Below are positions 17,854 to 26,362 of a stretch of 64,000 bases of DNA, in pieces. The position numbers were made by a program, and so were the translations under genes. The notes under the pieces were generated by a model that saw only the letters and a program-made list of their open reading frames with translations, made no database searches and was not told where the DNA came from. This DNA is from Peribacillus simplex (GTDB lineage Bacteria > Bacillota > Bacilli > Bacillales > DSM-1321): assembly GCF_900156045.1 (NCBI RefSeq), contig NZ_FTMX01000002.1, positions 558,001 through 622,000 of the forward strand, read 5' to 3'. Within the stretch, counting starts at the first letter, position 1. Each line of letters opens with the position of its first letter.

Positions 17854-18552
17854 TCAACAGTTTTTGTTCGGACAATACGCACATTTTTCCTGACCCTCAA
17901 TTCGGTAATATAAACAGCATGTCACCCGTTTATAAGGATTCATGGAAGCCGGAACACTTTTTTCCCCAATGAATCGTTTAAATGGCGAATGCTTTTCAAT
18001 ATTAAGCCATACTTCATCTTCAAGCAGCATTTCAATGTCCTTTTCAACTCGCGTCTTTATATCTGCCTGCTTCAATAACTCACTATACATCCATACCGTA
18101 TAACTCCAAATATTTTCCCAGAGCACTAGTTTCGATATTTTAGCAGTTCCGGAAAAGAAGCGAATGGAATCAGCACCAAAGCTGCTTAAAATGGAATGGA
18201 GGGCAGATGTGCTTTCCTTTTCCGTGACATTGCTCCACCTGTTAGTTTTCAACAAAAAATTCGGGAGCCAATGTTCATCTTCTGGATCATCCAAAACGCC
18301 AATTTCCTGAAGTGTGCCTTCCCAGATAAGCCGATGTTTGCTGAACATGTAAAATTGTGCCGTGACAAAAAAAGCATAGCGTCTGAACCACATTGAAATT
18401 GCTATCCTAGACGTTTCAGCACCAGTCCGGGCTTGTGCATACTGAATAAGCTCATCAGCATGATTGAAGGTCTTGGAAACTTTGGCTTCATCTCGAAAGG
18501 AAATGCGATAACCCTGCAGCTCTTTTTCAATAGCAGGTGTTAGGTTATGCAT
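17854..18552 (-). CDS. FhuF-like siderophore-iron reductase / IucA-IucC C-terminal-like protein
   Basis: A 232-residue protein ending in the pattern CC-x10-C-x2-C (TCCLYYR then KCAYC), which in FhuF holds a 2Fe-2S cluster used to reduce siderophore-bound iron. The body is of the ferric-reductase/aerobactin C-terminal type, without membrane spans. It overlaps the end of the upstream siderophore ABC ATPase gene by 8 bases, so the two are co-expressed and under the same Fur box. It would free iron from imported siderophore in the cytoplasm. Confidence 0.8.
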   Translation of the reverse strand: MHNLTPAIEKELQGYRISFRDEAKVSKTFNHADELIQYAQARTGAETSRIAISMWFRRYAFFVTAQFYMFSKHRLIWEGTLQEIGVLDDPEDEHWLPNFLLKTNRWSNVTEKESTSALHSILSSFGADSIRFFSGTAKISKLVLWENIWSYTVWMYSELLKQADIKTRVEKDIEMLLEDEVWLNIEKHSPFKRFIGEKSVPASMNPYKRVTCCLYYRIEGQEKCAYCPNKNC

Positions 18553-19369
18553 TGGCCAGCGCTTTTAACTGACCTTGGGCATAGCGGCCTTTACCAAACG
18601 GGACACACATGGGACTGCCGAAAATTGGATCAAAAGAAATTTGACATTCCATGCTGAATACATGCCGTACCAATTCAGGAGTGATGATATCCTCTGGCCG
18701 GCCTTGAGCATGTATCGCCCCATCTTTAAGTGCCACCAGATTATCCGCATAACGGCAAGCTAAATTCAAATCATGAAGCACCATTACGATCGTTCGGTTC
18801 TCAAACTCATTCAAGTCGAACAATAAGTCCAAAATCTCGATTTGGTGGGTCATATCAAGATATGTAGTCGGTTCATCCAACAAAATGACGTCCGTATCCT
18901 GAGCCAGCGTCATTGCTATCCATGCCCTTTGCTTCTGGCCTCCCGATAATTCATCGACTGCCTGATCCTTTAAACCGGTCAGGTTCGTTGCTTCAATCGC
19001 CTTTTGAACTTTTTCTTCATCCACGGAACTCCACTGTTTCAACCAACTTTGATAAGGATATCTTCCTTGTTTAACAAGTTGATACACTGTAAGTCCTTCA
19101 GGAGCAACCGGGGATTGTGGAAGAATCGCCATCTTTCTTGCTACATCCTTCGATGACATGGTCGAAATCGCTTTGCCTTCGAGTAAAACTGAGCCGGATT
19201 GAGGTTTTAACAATCGGGCAACCGACCTTAGCAGTGTTGATTTTCCACATCCATTAGCACCGATGAATACGGTGATCTCCCCTTTGGGTATTTCTATATT
19301 CATATCATTTATAATTAATTTTTCACCATAACCGAGCGATAAAGACTGTGTGTTAATAGCTGGTCGCAT
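18545..19369 (-). CDS. Iron-siderophore ABC transporter ATP-binding protein (FhuC/YusV type)
   Basis: A 274-residue ABC ATPase of the FecE/FhuC group. Walker A is GANGCGKST (~residues 37-45), the signature LSGGQKQRAW, and Walker B VILLDEPTTYLD with MVLHDLNLA after it. No permease or binding protein is nearby, so it probably serves permeases encoded elsewhere, as YusV does in B. subtilis. A Fur box lies 39 bases upstream of the start. It overlaps the FhuF-like gene. Confidence 0.88.
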   Translation of the reverse strand: MRPAINTQSLSLGYGEKLIINDMNIEIPKGEITVFIGANGCGKSTLLRSVARLLKPQSGSVLLEGKAISTMSSKDVARKMAILPQSPVAPEGLTVYQLVKQGRYPYQSWLKQWSSVDEEKVQKAIEATNLTGLKDQAVDELSGGQKQRAWIAMTLAQDTDVILLDEPTTYLDMTHQIEILDLLFDLNEFENRTIVMVLHDLNLACRYADNLVALKDGAIHAQGRPEDIITPELVRHVFSMECQISFDPIFGSPMCVPFGKGRYAQGQLKALANA

Positions 19370-19697
19370 TAAAATACTCCCCTTTTAGTCTAATAATACT
19401 AGTTTAATGAAAATGATTCTCACTGTCAATCTTTTAAAAAAAATATAAACCAAAAAATCCATGTCCCATTCCGCTTAAACGATTCATTAAAGTGAATACC
19501 CCTTTAAAGATATGAAGCTTCCTTTGGAAACATTAATGAAAAAAATCGGTACATTATATTAACATGCCATACCATTTACCACTTCCTGTAGCTTCCGAAC
19601 GATTCATTAGTCCATTCTCCCCCTCGAGGCAAACCGTATCGGAATTTCCAAGCTCCATTTAGCGGAAAATAAAAAGGCCCTCCATATGGAGAGCCTT
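19370..19697. other. intergenic region with Fur box
   Basis: About 330 bases with the Fur box near the ATPase gene and otherwise no supported gene. AACGATTCATTA occurs twice (around 19479 and 19599), meaning unknown. Confidence 0.5.
19408..19422 (-). promoter_or_regulatory. Fur box
   Basis: On the minus strand TGAGAATCATTTTCA, a 7-1-7 inverted repeat matching the Bacillus Fur consensus TGATAATNATTATCA at 13 of 14 defined positions or close to it. It stands before the siderophore ATPase gene and should repress it under iron sufficiency. Confidence 0.85.
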
Positions 19698-19700
19698 TTA
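19673..19700 (-). terminator. terminator of the small metalloprotease-like gene
   Basis: On the minus strand AAAGGCTCTCC / GGAGGGCCTTT, overlapping the stop codon of the gene at 19698, then TTTTTATTTT. Confidence 0.8.
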
Positions 19701-20120
19701 ACCGACCAGCAGGCGATTTGTACAATGTTCCAGGGATTCATCCCTAATGAAGGTAAATAAATCCTGAAAGGTGAAAGGAATTAATCCTTCTGCAATATTC
19801 CATGCATTGACCTCTATTTGATAAAGGATTTCTGATTTTCCTGTAGTGTATAGCTCCTCACTAAGCACAGCAAGTTCGGGATCCAATGCGTGGCCCAACT
19901 CATGTGTGAGGATCACCCATGAATATTCCTCAAGCCTTGCAAGCGAGCCTAGGGAGCGTTCACACTGAATTTCGATATCTCTCTCATATAAAGTGATGCT
20001 ATGTCCTTTGGCAGAATATTTTCCCCCAACACATCGTTCACCAGGAAACTCCTTTTCGATTATTAGCTCCAAAGAAGAATCATGGTGACTTACAAACTCA
20101 TTCATTTTCAATGACTTCAC
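19698..20120 (-). CDS. Small zincin-like protein with HELGH motif, unknown function
   Basis: A 140-residue soluble protein with a perfect zinc-protease core, ILTHELGHALDPE (~residues 68-80), and a later acidic helix (EILYQIEVNAWNIAE) that could supply the third ligand, as in ImmA/IrrE-type or toxin-like small metallopeptidases. I do not recognise the family. It begins 16 bases after yhaN ends and is probably co-transcribed with yhaO-yhaN. The start is uncertain: GTG at 20120 or ATG at 20105, both with weak ribosome sites. Confidence 0.7.
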   Translation of the reverse strand: MKSLKMNEFVSHHDSSLELIIEKEFPGERCVGGKYSAKGHSITLYERDIEIQCERSLGSLARLEEYSWVILTHELGHALDPELAVLSEELYTTGKSEILYQIEVNAWNIAEGLIPFTFQDLFTFIRDESLEHCTNRLLVG

Positions 20121-20136
20121 TCTCTTTATTTATAGT

Positions 20137-23100
20137 TTATAACCCATTATATTTCGGGATGATCAAATCATTCATATCTTGGCGCAATACGGGGCTGGAT
20201 AGACGAATCACTTGGTTTTCTCTAAAGTACTCCATTATATATCGGTGACAAGTAAAAAATAAAATTTGCCGTTTTTCCGAAACTTTTTCCAATAACTTGA
20301 GCATCCGTTTTGTCCTTTCCGCATCAAAATTGACGAAACTATCATCAATGATGAGAGGGAATGAATCATTTTCAAAAGTATGATCAGCAAGTGCGAGCCT
20401 TAGGGAAACATAAATTTGCTCTGCTGTCCCGCGGCTGACCTCTTCAACCCTGAAACTCAAACCATCACTGCGCTGGACCCATATGCCTTCTCCCGACTGA
20501 TCAAGGATGATTTTATGATAGCTTCCATTCGTTAAAAAGGAAAAATGCCGCTCTGCATCAGCGATGACCTTCGGTAGGCGTTCCCTTTTATATCGGTCCA
20601 AGGTTTTATTCAATAAGCTTTTGGCTATTGCCAATTTCGCCCATTCCTTCGCCTCTTCGTTAAATGCAGCTTTTTCCTCATAAAAACGATGAAGTAAGTC
20701 ATCATAAATCCCTGAAACTTCAAGCTGTTTTATCTTATGCTTCGCATCCGCCTGTTTCTCTAATAAAAGGGATTTCACCTTTACTGAATCCTTACGTTTC
20801 CGTTCTAAATTTTCAAACGTATACGTGTTGATCCCCTGTTTTAAGTAAGTTTGTATTTGTTCAGGCAGCATTCTGGATTGCCCAATTTGAATGGTGATCA
20901 AATCGAGCTGTTTTTGTAAAGCAATTTTCTTTTCGGACAATGCAGCGTCTTGCCTGAACTCTTCCTCGTCCTTGACCTTCGCTAACTTAAAAAGCATTTC
21001 CATTTCTGAATCAAGATAGCCTTTTTCCATCGTCAACTGCTCGATTTCGTTCGTCAAATGACTACGTTCCTGCATCCATTGTATTAGTTGAACGGAGTAT
21101 TCAACCGCTTTATTCATTTCCCGTTTCAATAGGCCCATCGCTTCCCGCCATGTGGATGGTTCAAAATCAAGGCTGTGTGCAAAATGAAATAAAGCCTTCG
21201 ATTTACCCTCAAACTCTGCATGCAGAAAATTGTGCATCTTGATTGCTTCATATTTCCTGTCAACGGCTTCCTTCCACTTCTCAAGAAGTTCAAATACAGA
21301 TTCAAGATTGATTTCCATTCCGGGATAAGACAGGCCCCAACCGCTTAAGATGCTTCTCACTTCTTTATCCAATCCGTCCCTGCTAGTTTCCCAAGTAGCA
21401 TATTCCTGAATGGTCGATTCAAACGCTTCCTCCCTTTCTTCATATTTAAACATTTCACTTTCAAACCGCCGTTGAAGACGTTGGTCCATTTCAAGCAACC
21501 TACCCATCGACTCTCCATCACTCACCCGATTGGTTTCACTGCCAATTGCTGCCCTTTTCCTTTTCATCTCATCCATTTGCCTGATATATCCGGACAATAT
21601 ATCATCACCTTTAAAGAGATGCCTGGAAACGGCAAACAGAACAGCCATGGCTAGAAGTATAATCCCCAACAAAATCTGTTCACTGAAATAACTTCCGATC
21701 GCACCTAAACAAAGAAGTACTATTAAACTGCCATTCATGATAAGTGAACGCTTGCGATTATGCGCTTCCTTCTTCCTCTGTAAGGCCAGTTGCTTTTCAA
21801 GCTCGAGTATTTGTTCATCAAGAATAAGGGATTGTGCCGCTTCAAATTCGATGTTATTCTGCTTGTTGTATAAAGACTCCAGCTCGATTCTTTTTTCATC
21901 TGGGAGTAACTGGGCCTTTATCTCCTTCAAGCGGGATTCTGTAGTTTCCAGACTATCCTTTTGCAGCCCATATTTCTCATCAAGCTGTTTTTTATCATTT
22001 TGGAGTTGATGCTTTTCCCTCTCGGCCCTTTTCACCTTTTCCTTCATGAATGTACTGATATCCAATTTTCTTATTTCATCATCAGAAACATCCAAGAATA
22101 ATTCCTGCTTCACCTTTTCAATATTCTTTTCTTCCAACAGCCTTTCGTGTTCCGCTTTTCTTATATCCAGCTCAAGCTTCTCCAGCAATGTTCCTTGATC
22201 GATTGCATGTTCAATCTGCTCTTTATGCTCCTTGATGAACGGATTGATTTCGATTTCCGTGAGTTTTACCTCAAGTTTGTCCATTTTCTCAGTCAATGCC
22301 GCAAGCTGGGCTTTCATGGGCATTCCAACTGCCTGAAACTGTTCAAGTCTTTTTAAGCCATCAACAGGCAAACTCACCTCCGGAATTTCACTTATTTCTG
22401 TTTCAAGTTCCCGCTGTTCTTCAACCAAGGGTTTAATTCGCAAAAAAGTGCTCACGTTTACAAGGTCCTCTTCAATCTCTTGAATATCCATCGTGACTTT
22501 AGAGAGCTCCTCCTTGAGTTTTGCTTCTTCCTGAAGTAATGCCGTATATGACTGCTGTTCTTCTTCCGATGCTTTCACCTTTTTCTGCAATTCCTTAAGT
22601 TCTTTCAATCTCACATTCAGTAAAGGTTTTTGGCCTGAAGGCTTGAACCTTAAATCGAGCTCCTTTTGCAATTTCGTTTCGGCTTCAAGAAGTTTATCAT
22701 TCCCAATCAGCCCAGCTGAAAGCAGATATTTGCTCATGGTCCCTTCACTTAATGTATGTAATCCCTGCAGACCTTGAAGGTCGAAAGAAAAAATGGCTTG
22801 GTAATAGTTTTTATCAACGCCATGGAGAATCTCATTCAATTCTTCCTCGCCGCCGACCCTTCCATCCTCGAAGGTCAATTTTACATCACCAGTAGCCTTT
22901 CCCTTCACACGCTCAATGACGATTTCCCCTTCATTTTTTGTTATGAGACTGAGCCTTCCCCCATATTTGGCATGCATTTTGGGCTCGTAACGCGGTTCGT
23001 TTTGAACCTTTGTCGGAAAACCAAACAGCATACTATGTATGAAGGACATGATGGTTGACTTACCCGATTCATTTTCCCCAAAGAAAACCTGCAGCTGTCC

Positions 23101-23166
23101 CAATTCAGGAAAACGCTGATTTTCCAGTTTGCCGTAACCATAAACATGGAGGTCTTTAATAATCAA
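20137..23166 (-). CDS. yhaN: SbcC-like AAA/SMC-type ATPase YhaN
   Basis: A 1009-residue RecN/SbcC-like ATPase. Walker A FGENESGKST is near the N-terminus (~residues 29-38). Long coiled coils (~170-430 and 530-830) flank a hydrophobic hairpin near residue 475 (SLIVLLCLGAIGSYF), unusual for an SbcC homologue and also found in YhaN proteins. The C-terminal lobe has VSRGTAEQIYVSLRLAL and a Walker B region LIIDDSFVNFD. With YhaO it probably forms a nuclease complex in DNA repair. yhaO precedes it by 21 bases. Confidence 0.93.
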   Translation of the reverse strand: MIIKDLHVYGYGKLENQRFPELGQLQVFFGENESGKSTIMSFIHSMLFGFPTKVQNEPRYEPKMHAKYGGRLSLITKNEGEIVIERVKGKATGDVKLTFEDGRVGGEEELNEILHGVDKNYYQAIFSFDLQGLQGLHTLSEGTMSKYLLSAGLIGNDKLLEAETKLQKELDLRFKPSGQKPLLNVRLKELKELQKKVKASEEEQQSYTALLQEEAKLKEELSKVTMDIQEIEEDLVNVSTFLRIKPLVEEQRELETEISEIPEVSLPVDGLKRLEQFQAVGMPMKAQLAALTEKMDKLEVKLTEIEINPFIKEHKEQIEHAIDQGTLLEKLELDIRKAEHERLLEEKNIEKVKQELFLDVSDDEIRKLDISTFMKEKVKRAEREKHQLQNDKKQLDEKYGLQKDSLETTESRLKEIKAQLLPDEKRIELESLYNKQNNIEFEAAQSLILDEQILELEKQLALQRKKEAHNRKRSLIMNGSLIVLLCLGAIGSYFSEQILLGIILLAMAVLFAVSRHLFKGDDILSGYIRQMDEMKRKRAAIGSETNRVSDGESMGRLLEMDQRLQRRFESEMFKYEEREEAFESTIQEYATWETSRDGLDKEVRSILSGWGLSYPGMEINLESVFELLEKWKEAVDRKYEAIKMHNFLHAEFEGKSKALFHFAHSLDFEPSTWREAMGLLKREMNKAVEYSVQLIQWMQERSHLTNEIEQLTMEKGYLDSEMEMLFKLAKVKDEEEFRQDAALSEKKIALQKQLDLITIQIGQSRMLPEQIQTYLKQGINTYTFENLERKRKDSVKVKSLLLEKQADAKHKIKQLEVSGIYDDLLHRFYEEKAAFNEEAKEWAKLAIAKSLLNKTLDRYKRERLPKVIADAERHFSFLTNGSYHKIILDQSGEGIWVQRSDGLSFRVEEVSRGTAEQIYVSLRLALADHTFENDSFPLIIDDSFVNFDAERTKRMLKLLEKVSEKRQILFFTCHRYIMEYFRENQVIRLSSPVLRQDMNDLIIPKYNGL

Positions 23167-23187
23167 ATCCGTTCCTCCTCCCTACAT

Positions 23188-24399
23188 TCATTTATTCGCT
23201 TCAAAAACTTGCAAAAGCCATCTTTCCGCTTCATTCAAAAGTTCCCTCTGCTCTTCCGGACCTATTGAATCAAGAAACCGTCTTGCACCCGGATGAATAT
23301 AAAGCGGGGCCAGAGCAGCATCCGTATCATCAAATTCAGATGCAAGCATCGATACCTCAGCCATAAAGGGCGATATTCCTTCATTTGACCTAATCATCGG
23401 CATGGACTGGATGACTTTGATTTTATACACCCAGATAAATGGTTCCCCTTGGTCCTCTTCCTGCAAGATCCGGGTCAATTCTTCAAGATAATCCCCGGAA
23501 GGGCCTGCTGCGGCACCTGCATCCAGCTTCAATTCCAAAAGAAAGTTTCTCCCATCGTAACCCTTCTGTTCGATTACTTCCTTGCATTGCTTGAACAGGG
23601 CATCAAATCCACCTTCCGCGGATATTTCAATTGTTTCGCTTTCCCATATCACCTCAGAGGTTTCAATAAAAGAATGACGCTTCATGTCCCCGTCTAATTC
23701 AACAAGCAAGCACCCTTTAATGCCGGACTCCTTTCTGTTCCTGCCTTGAATATTTCCTGGGTATATCACTAGTGGATCTTCTGATACTACCTGATGTTTA
23801 TGAATATGGCCTAATGCCCAATAATCGAAATCTTTAGCAGCTAGTTCCTTCAATGAAAAAGGGGCGTATGGGCTATGTTCGGAATTGCCTTCCAAGTTCC
23901 CATGAAGCAGACCTATATGATAATCGGCCCCTTCAGCTTTTATGTAGGTTTCGATCATTCTCTCCCTTACGTGACGGCGTGGATAACTGAATCCATAAAG
24001 GTGGACAGTCGTCCCATCGATTTTTTCAAACCTTTTCACTTCGGTTTTCCCTGAAAATACGTGGACATTATCCGGAAGCCCCACAGTGATCCATGAGCCG
24101 CCGAGATGATCATGGTTACCATGAATGATATAAGCAGGAATCTGATGCTGCTGGAGTTTTTCCATTTCGGCTCGAAAGCGGACCTGTGTCCGCAGACTCC
24201 GATTTTCCCCATCAAATAGATCCCCCGATAACACGATAAAGTCAACCTGATGGGAAATTGCTTCATTAATGATAGTTTTAAAAGCTTTAAACGGACTGTC
24301 CCTTAATTCCTTTAATATAGATGACGGCATATCCTTCAACCCTGAAAAGGGACTATCCAAATGGAGATCCGCCGCATGAATGAACTTCAAACCGCTCAA
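23188..24399 (-). CDS. yhaO: SbcD-like metallophosphoesterase YhaO
   Basis: A 403-residue calcineurin-like phosphoesterase, the nuclease partner of YhaN. Motifs in order: FIHAADLHLDSPF, VLSGDLFDGE, YIIHGNHDHL, GLLHGNLEG and WALGHIHKHQ, giving the full set of metal ligands. The start is TTG at 24399: it is placed seven bases after GAGG (GAGGTGAT) and gives MSGLKFIHAADLHLD. An upstream TTG at 24423 would put the ribosome site inside the gene. It is first in the yhaO-yhaN operon. Confidence 0.92.
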   Translation of the reverse strand: MSGLKFIHAADLHLDSPFSGLKDMPSSILKELRDSPFKAFKTIINEAISHQVDFIVLSGDLFDGENRSLRTQVRFRAEMEKLQQHQIPAYIIHGNHDHLGGSWITVGLPDNVHVFSGKTEVKRFEKIDGTTVHLYGFSYPRRHVRERMIETYIKAEGADYHIGLLHGNLEGNSEHSPYAPFSLKELAAKDFDYWALGHIHKHQVVSEDPLVIYPGNIQGRNRKESGIKGCLLVELDGDMKRHSFIETSEVIWESETIEISAEGGFDALFKQCKEVIEQKGYDGRNFLLELKLDAGAAAGPSGDYLEELTRILQEEDQGEPFIWVYKIKVIQSMPMIRSNEGISPFMAEVSMLASEFDDTDAALAPLYIHPGARRFLDSIGPEEQRELLNEAERWLLQVFEANK

Positions 24400-24522
24400 A
24401 AGTATCACCTCGATTTCTTTCAACGTTTAATTCTAACACAAACAGAACATACTTTCCCATACATTATTATTTTAATACGGCATCATGTACCTGGTTATTC
24501 CAGTATTGTCAATTTCAACAGG

Positions 24523-24575
24523 AAAAAGACCGAATGGCGTGAACATTGTTTCATGCACGGCATTCGGTCTTTTTC
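24523..24575. terminator. terminator after the cysteine synthase gene
   Basis: Long imperfect stem with outer arms AAAGACCGAATG / CATTCGGTCTTT and T or A runs on both sides, so it can stop transcription from either strand. Confidence 0.8.
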
Positions 24576-24576
24576 T

Positions 24577-25500
24577 TCATTTAAAAATATCCATACTTAA
24601 ATATCGTTCACCATTATCCGGTGCAATGCATAATACTCGTTTGCCACTTCCAAGACGACGGGCTTCCTGCAGGGCGGTCCAGACAGAGGCACCTCCTGAA
24701 GGTCCAATCAATATACCTTCCTTCGAGGCCAAATCCTTCATGGTGGAAATCGCATCTTCATCTGCCGCTTGAACGATCTCATCAAATACCTCTGTATTTA
24801 AAATGTTGGGGATAAAACCAGGGCTCGTACCCACTAATTTATGGGGACCAGGCTTTCCGCCAGAAAGAACTGGGGAACCCTTAGGCTCGACAACGACAAC
24901 CTTTAACTCCGGCAGATGTTCTTTTAAGGCTTCACCTGTACCGGTTATCGTTCCTCCCGTTCCAGCAGTAGCGACAAACACATCCAGGTTTCCATCCATC
25001 TGATCCAGAATCTCGACTGCTGTCGTCACTCTGTGAATATCAGGATTGGCTTGGTTCTCGAATTGCTGCGGAATAAAGCTATTAGGAATCTCCGCGGCAA
25101 GTTCCTCAGCTTTACGAATGGCTCCAGGCATCCGCTCTGATGCAGGGGTTAGGACAACTTCCGCTCCGTATGCCTTTAAGATATTGATTCTTTCTTTCGA
25201 CATATTATCCGGCATGACCATAATGGCCCGATACCCCTTTGCCGCGGCATTCATAGCAAGCCCAATTCCTGTATTCCCTGATGTTGGTTCTATGATCGTG
25301 GCCCCGGATTGAATGATACCATCCAATTCAGCCTGCCTAATTAAGTTAAAGGCAGCCCGATCTTTTACGCTGCGGCTCGGATTGAAATATTCAAGTTTCA
25401 CAAATACATCAGCGTCACCCTCCGCTGTTAAATGATTAATCCTTACAACAGGTGTATCTCCTATCAATTCAGTGATATTATTAACGATTTTTACCGTCAT
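24577..25500 (-). CDS. Cysteine synthase family protein (O-acetylserine thiolyase, YtkP/CysK type)
   Basis: A 307-residue PLP enzyme of the CysK family. The PLP lysine lies in NPSRSVKDRAA (~residues 40-50), with the phosphate-binding loop TSGNTGIG, the GTGGTITG loop and GPSGGASVW. It should make cysteine from O-acetylserine and sulfide or act on a related substrate; the housekeeping cysK of Bacillus lies elsewhere, so this is probably a paralogue. No T-box or S-box is visible upstream. It is monocistronic. Confidence 0.9.
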   Translation of the reverse strand: MTVKIVNNITELIGDTPVVRINHLTAEGDADVFVKLEYFNPSRSVKDRAAFNLIRQAELDGIIQSGATIIEPTSGNTGIGLAMNAAAKGYRAIMVMPDNMSKERINILKAYGAEVVLTPASERMPGAIRKAEELAAEIPNSFIPQQFENQANPDIHRVTTAVEILDQMDGNLDVFVATAGTGGTITGTGEALKEHLPELKVVVVEPKGSPVLSGGKPGPHKLVGTSPGFIPNILNTEVFDEIVQAADEDAISTMKDLASKEGILIGPSGGASVWTALQEARRLGSGKRVLCIAPDNGERYLSMDIFK

Positions 25501-25833
25501 TCAAAAAATCCCCCTTCGATCCATACACTTCCTACCTTTTACTCAGGTTTATTATATCATTTATGATTTTTCATTTTAAAGAGAGAATTCCTCTAGTATA
25601 AATAGGTTTTGTTTTCATTGTTTCCAAACTTAAAGGAAGAAACCGTAAAATTAGTTCGATTTAGATATTTTCCATCATTTTTCTAGATATTCAGCTACTT
25701 ATCAATATTCCCTGTCTTAATACATTCCCTTACATAACAATAGTCAAAATTGACAGATAATGATAAAATTTTTATAACAGTACCTATCTTTAGATAAAAG
25801 ACAGCATCATTATTGACAAGGGAGTTTTTGAAA
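25501..25833. other. intergenic region between cysteine synthase and yhzD
   Basis: About 330 AT-rich bases between divergent genes. Apart from the yhzD promoter I see no gene or RNA motif. Confidence 0.5.
25750..25778 (+). promoter_or_regulatory. SigA promoter of yhzD
   Basis: TTGACA (25750-25755), 17-base spacer, TATAAC (25773-25778); the yhzD start is about 56 bases downstream. Confidence 0.7.
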
Positions 25834-26022
25834 ATGAGCAGAATATACAAATTAACCGTTTTTGAACCGTCAGGGGAAAAACTATTGGATGAATCATTTA
25901 CAGCCGAGAATGATGAACAAGCAAAAGAATTGGGACAAAATCTATTAAAGGAAAAAAACTATCAAGATCGAACACATCGCTGTACATCACCTTCAGGCGC
26001 TTTATTGCTTTTTCATCGCTGA
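25834..26022 (+). CDS. yhzD: YhzD-like protein
   Basis: A 62-residue protein starting MSRIYKLTVFEPSGEKLLDE, matching YhzD of B. subtilis in size, pattern (VFEPSGEKLLDESF, then HRCTSPSGALLLF) and neighbourhood. The ATG at 25834 follows GGGAG; an upstream frame start at 25813 lies before that site. Function unknown. A good SigA promoter is present. Confidence 0.85.
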   Translation: MSRIYKLTVFEPSGEKLLDESFTAENDEQAKELGQNLLKEKNYQDRTHRCTSPSGALLLFHR

Positions 26023-26082
26023 TTGGAAATGGAAGCGCAATCACCTAAAAATATGATCAAGTTTTCCACACATTCCTTATAT

Positions 26083-26160
26083 AAAAAAGGCGGTCACATA
26101 TCATGACCGCCCCCCAGACTGTAGATAAACTCAAGTTTGCCTGGGTTTTTTTATGCTTAT
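26083..26160. terminator. paired hairpins downstream of yhzD
   Basis: Hairpin 1 (26085-26112) GGCGGTCA / TGACCGCC has its T run on the minus strand. Hairpin 2 (26114-26150) pairs CCCAG with CTGGG around AAACTCAAGTTT and is followed by seven T on the plus strand, so it can end yhzD. Confidence 0.65.
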
Positions 26161-26171
26161 ACAATTTAGAC

Positions 26172-26230
26172 GTTGATTTCTGCTCCAAGGCACCCGCTCC
26201 AATCAACTTTGTTATAATCTTTAGATAGAA
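26172..26230. repeat. short copy of the GTTGATT...AATCAAC repeat element
   Basis: A 59-base stretch with GTTGATT at the left and GCTCCAATCAAC at the right, then TTTGTTATAATCTTTAGATAGAA. The same left end, right end and downstream tail occur at 48806-48957, where ~90 more bases lie between. This copy looks like an internal deletion of the longer one. Confidence 0.8.
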
Positions 26231-26328
26231 ACCATACTCGAGGAGTTGAAGGTTTTACTTTGGTTCAGTTGGTTCAGGAACATCGTTGATGAAAGAAAAG
26301 TTTTCCGAATCCCATTTTTCTACAAACA

Positions 26329-26357
26329 GAGGCCGTCACTAGAAAGTGACGGCCTTT
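26329..26357. terminator. terminator of yhaR
   Basis: 10-bp perfect stem GGCCGTCACT / AGTGACGGCC with a 4-base loop, just after the yhaR stop; T-rich on both sides. Confidence 0.85.
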
Positions 26358-26362
26358 CTCAT

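Noticed and set aside
22774..23058. 94-codon plus-strand frame inside yhaN
   Set aside because: Shadow of a long, conserved coding region on the other strand.
25501..25560. S-box or T-box upstream of the cysteine synthase gene
   Set aside because: None of the conserved elements are visible in the 330-base spacer.
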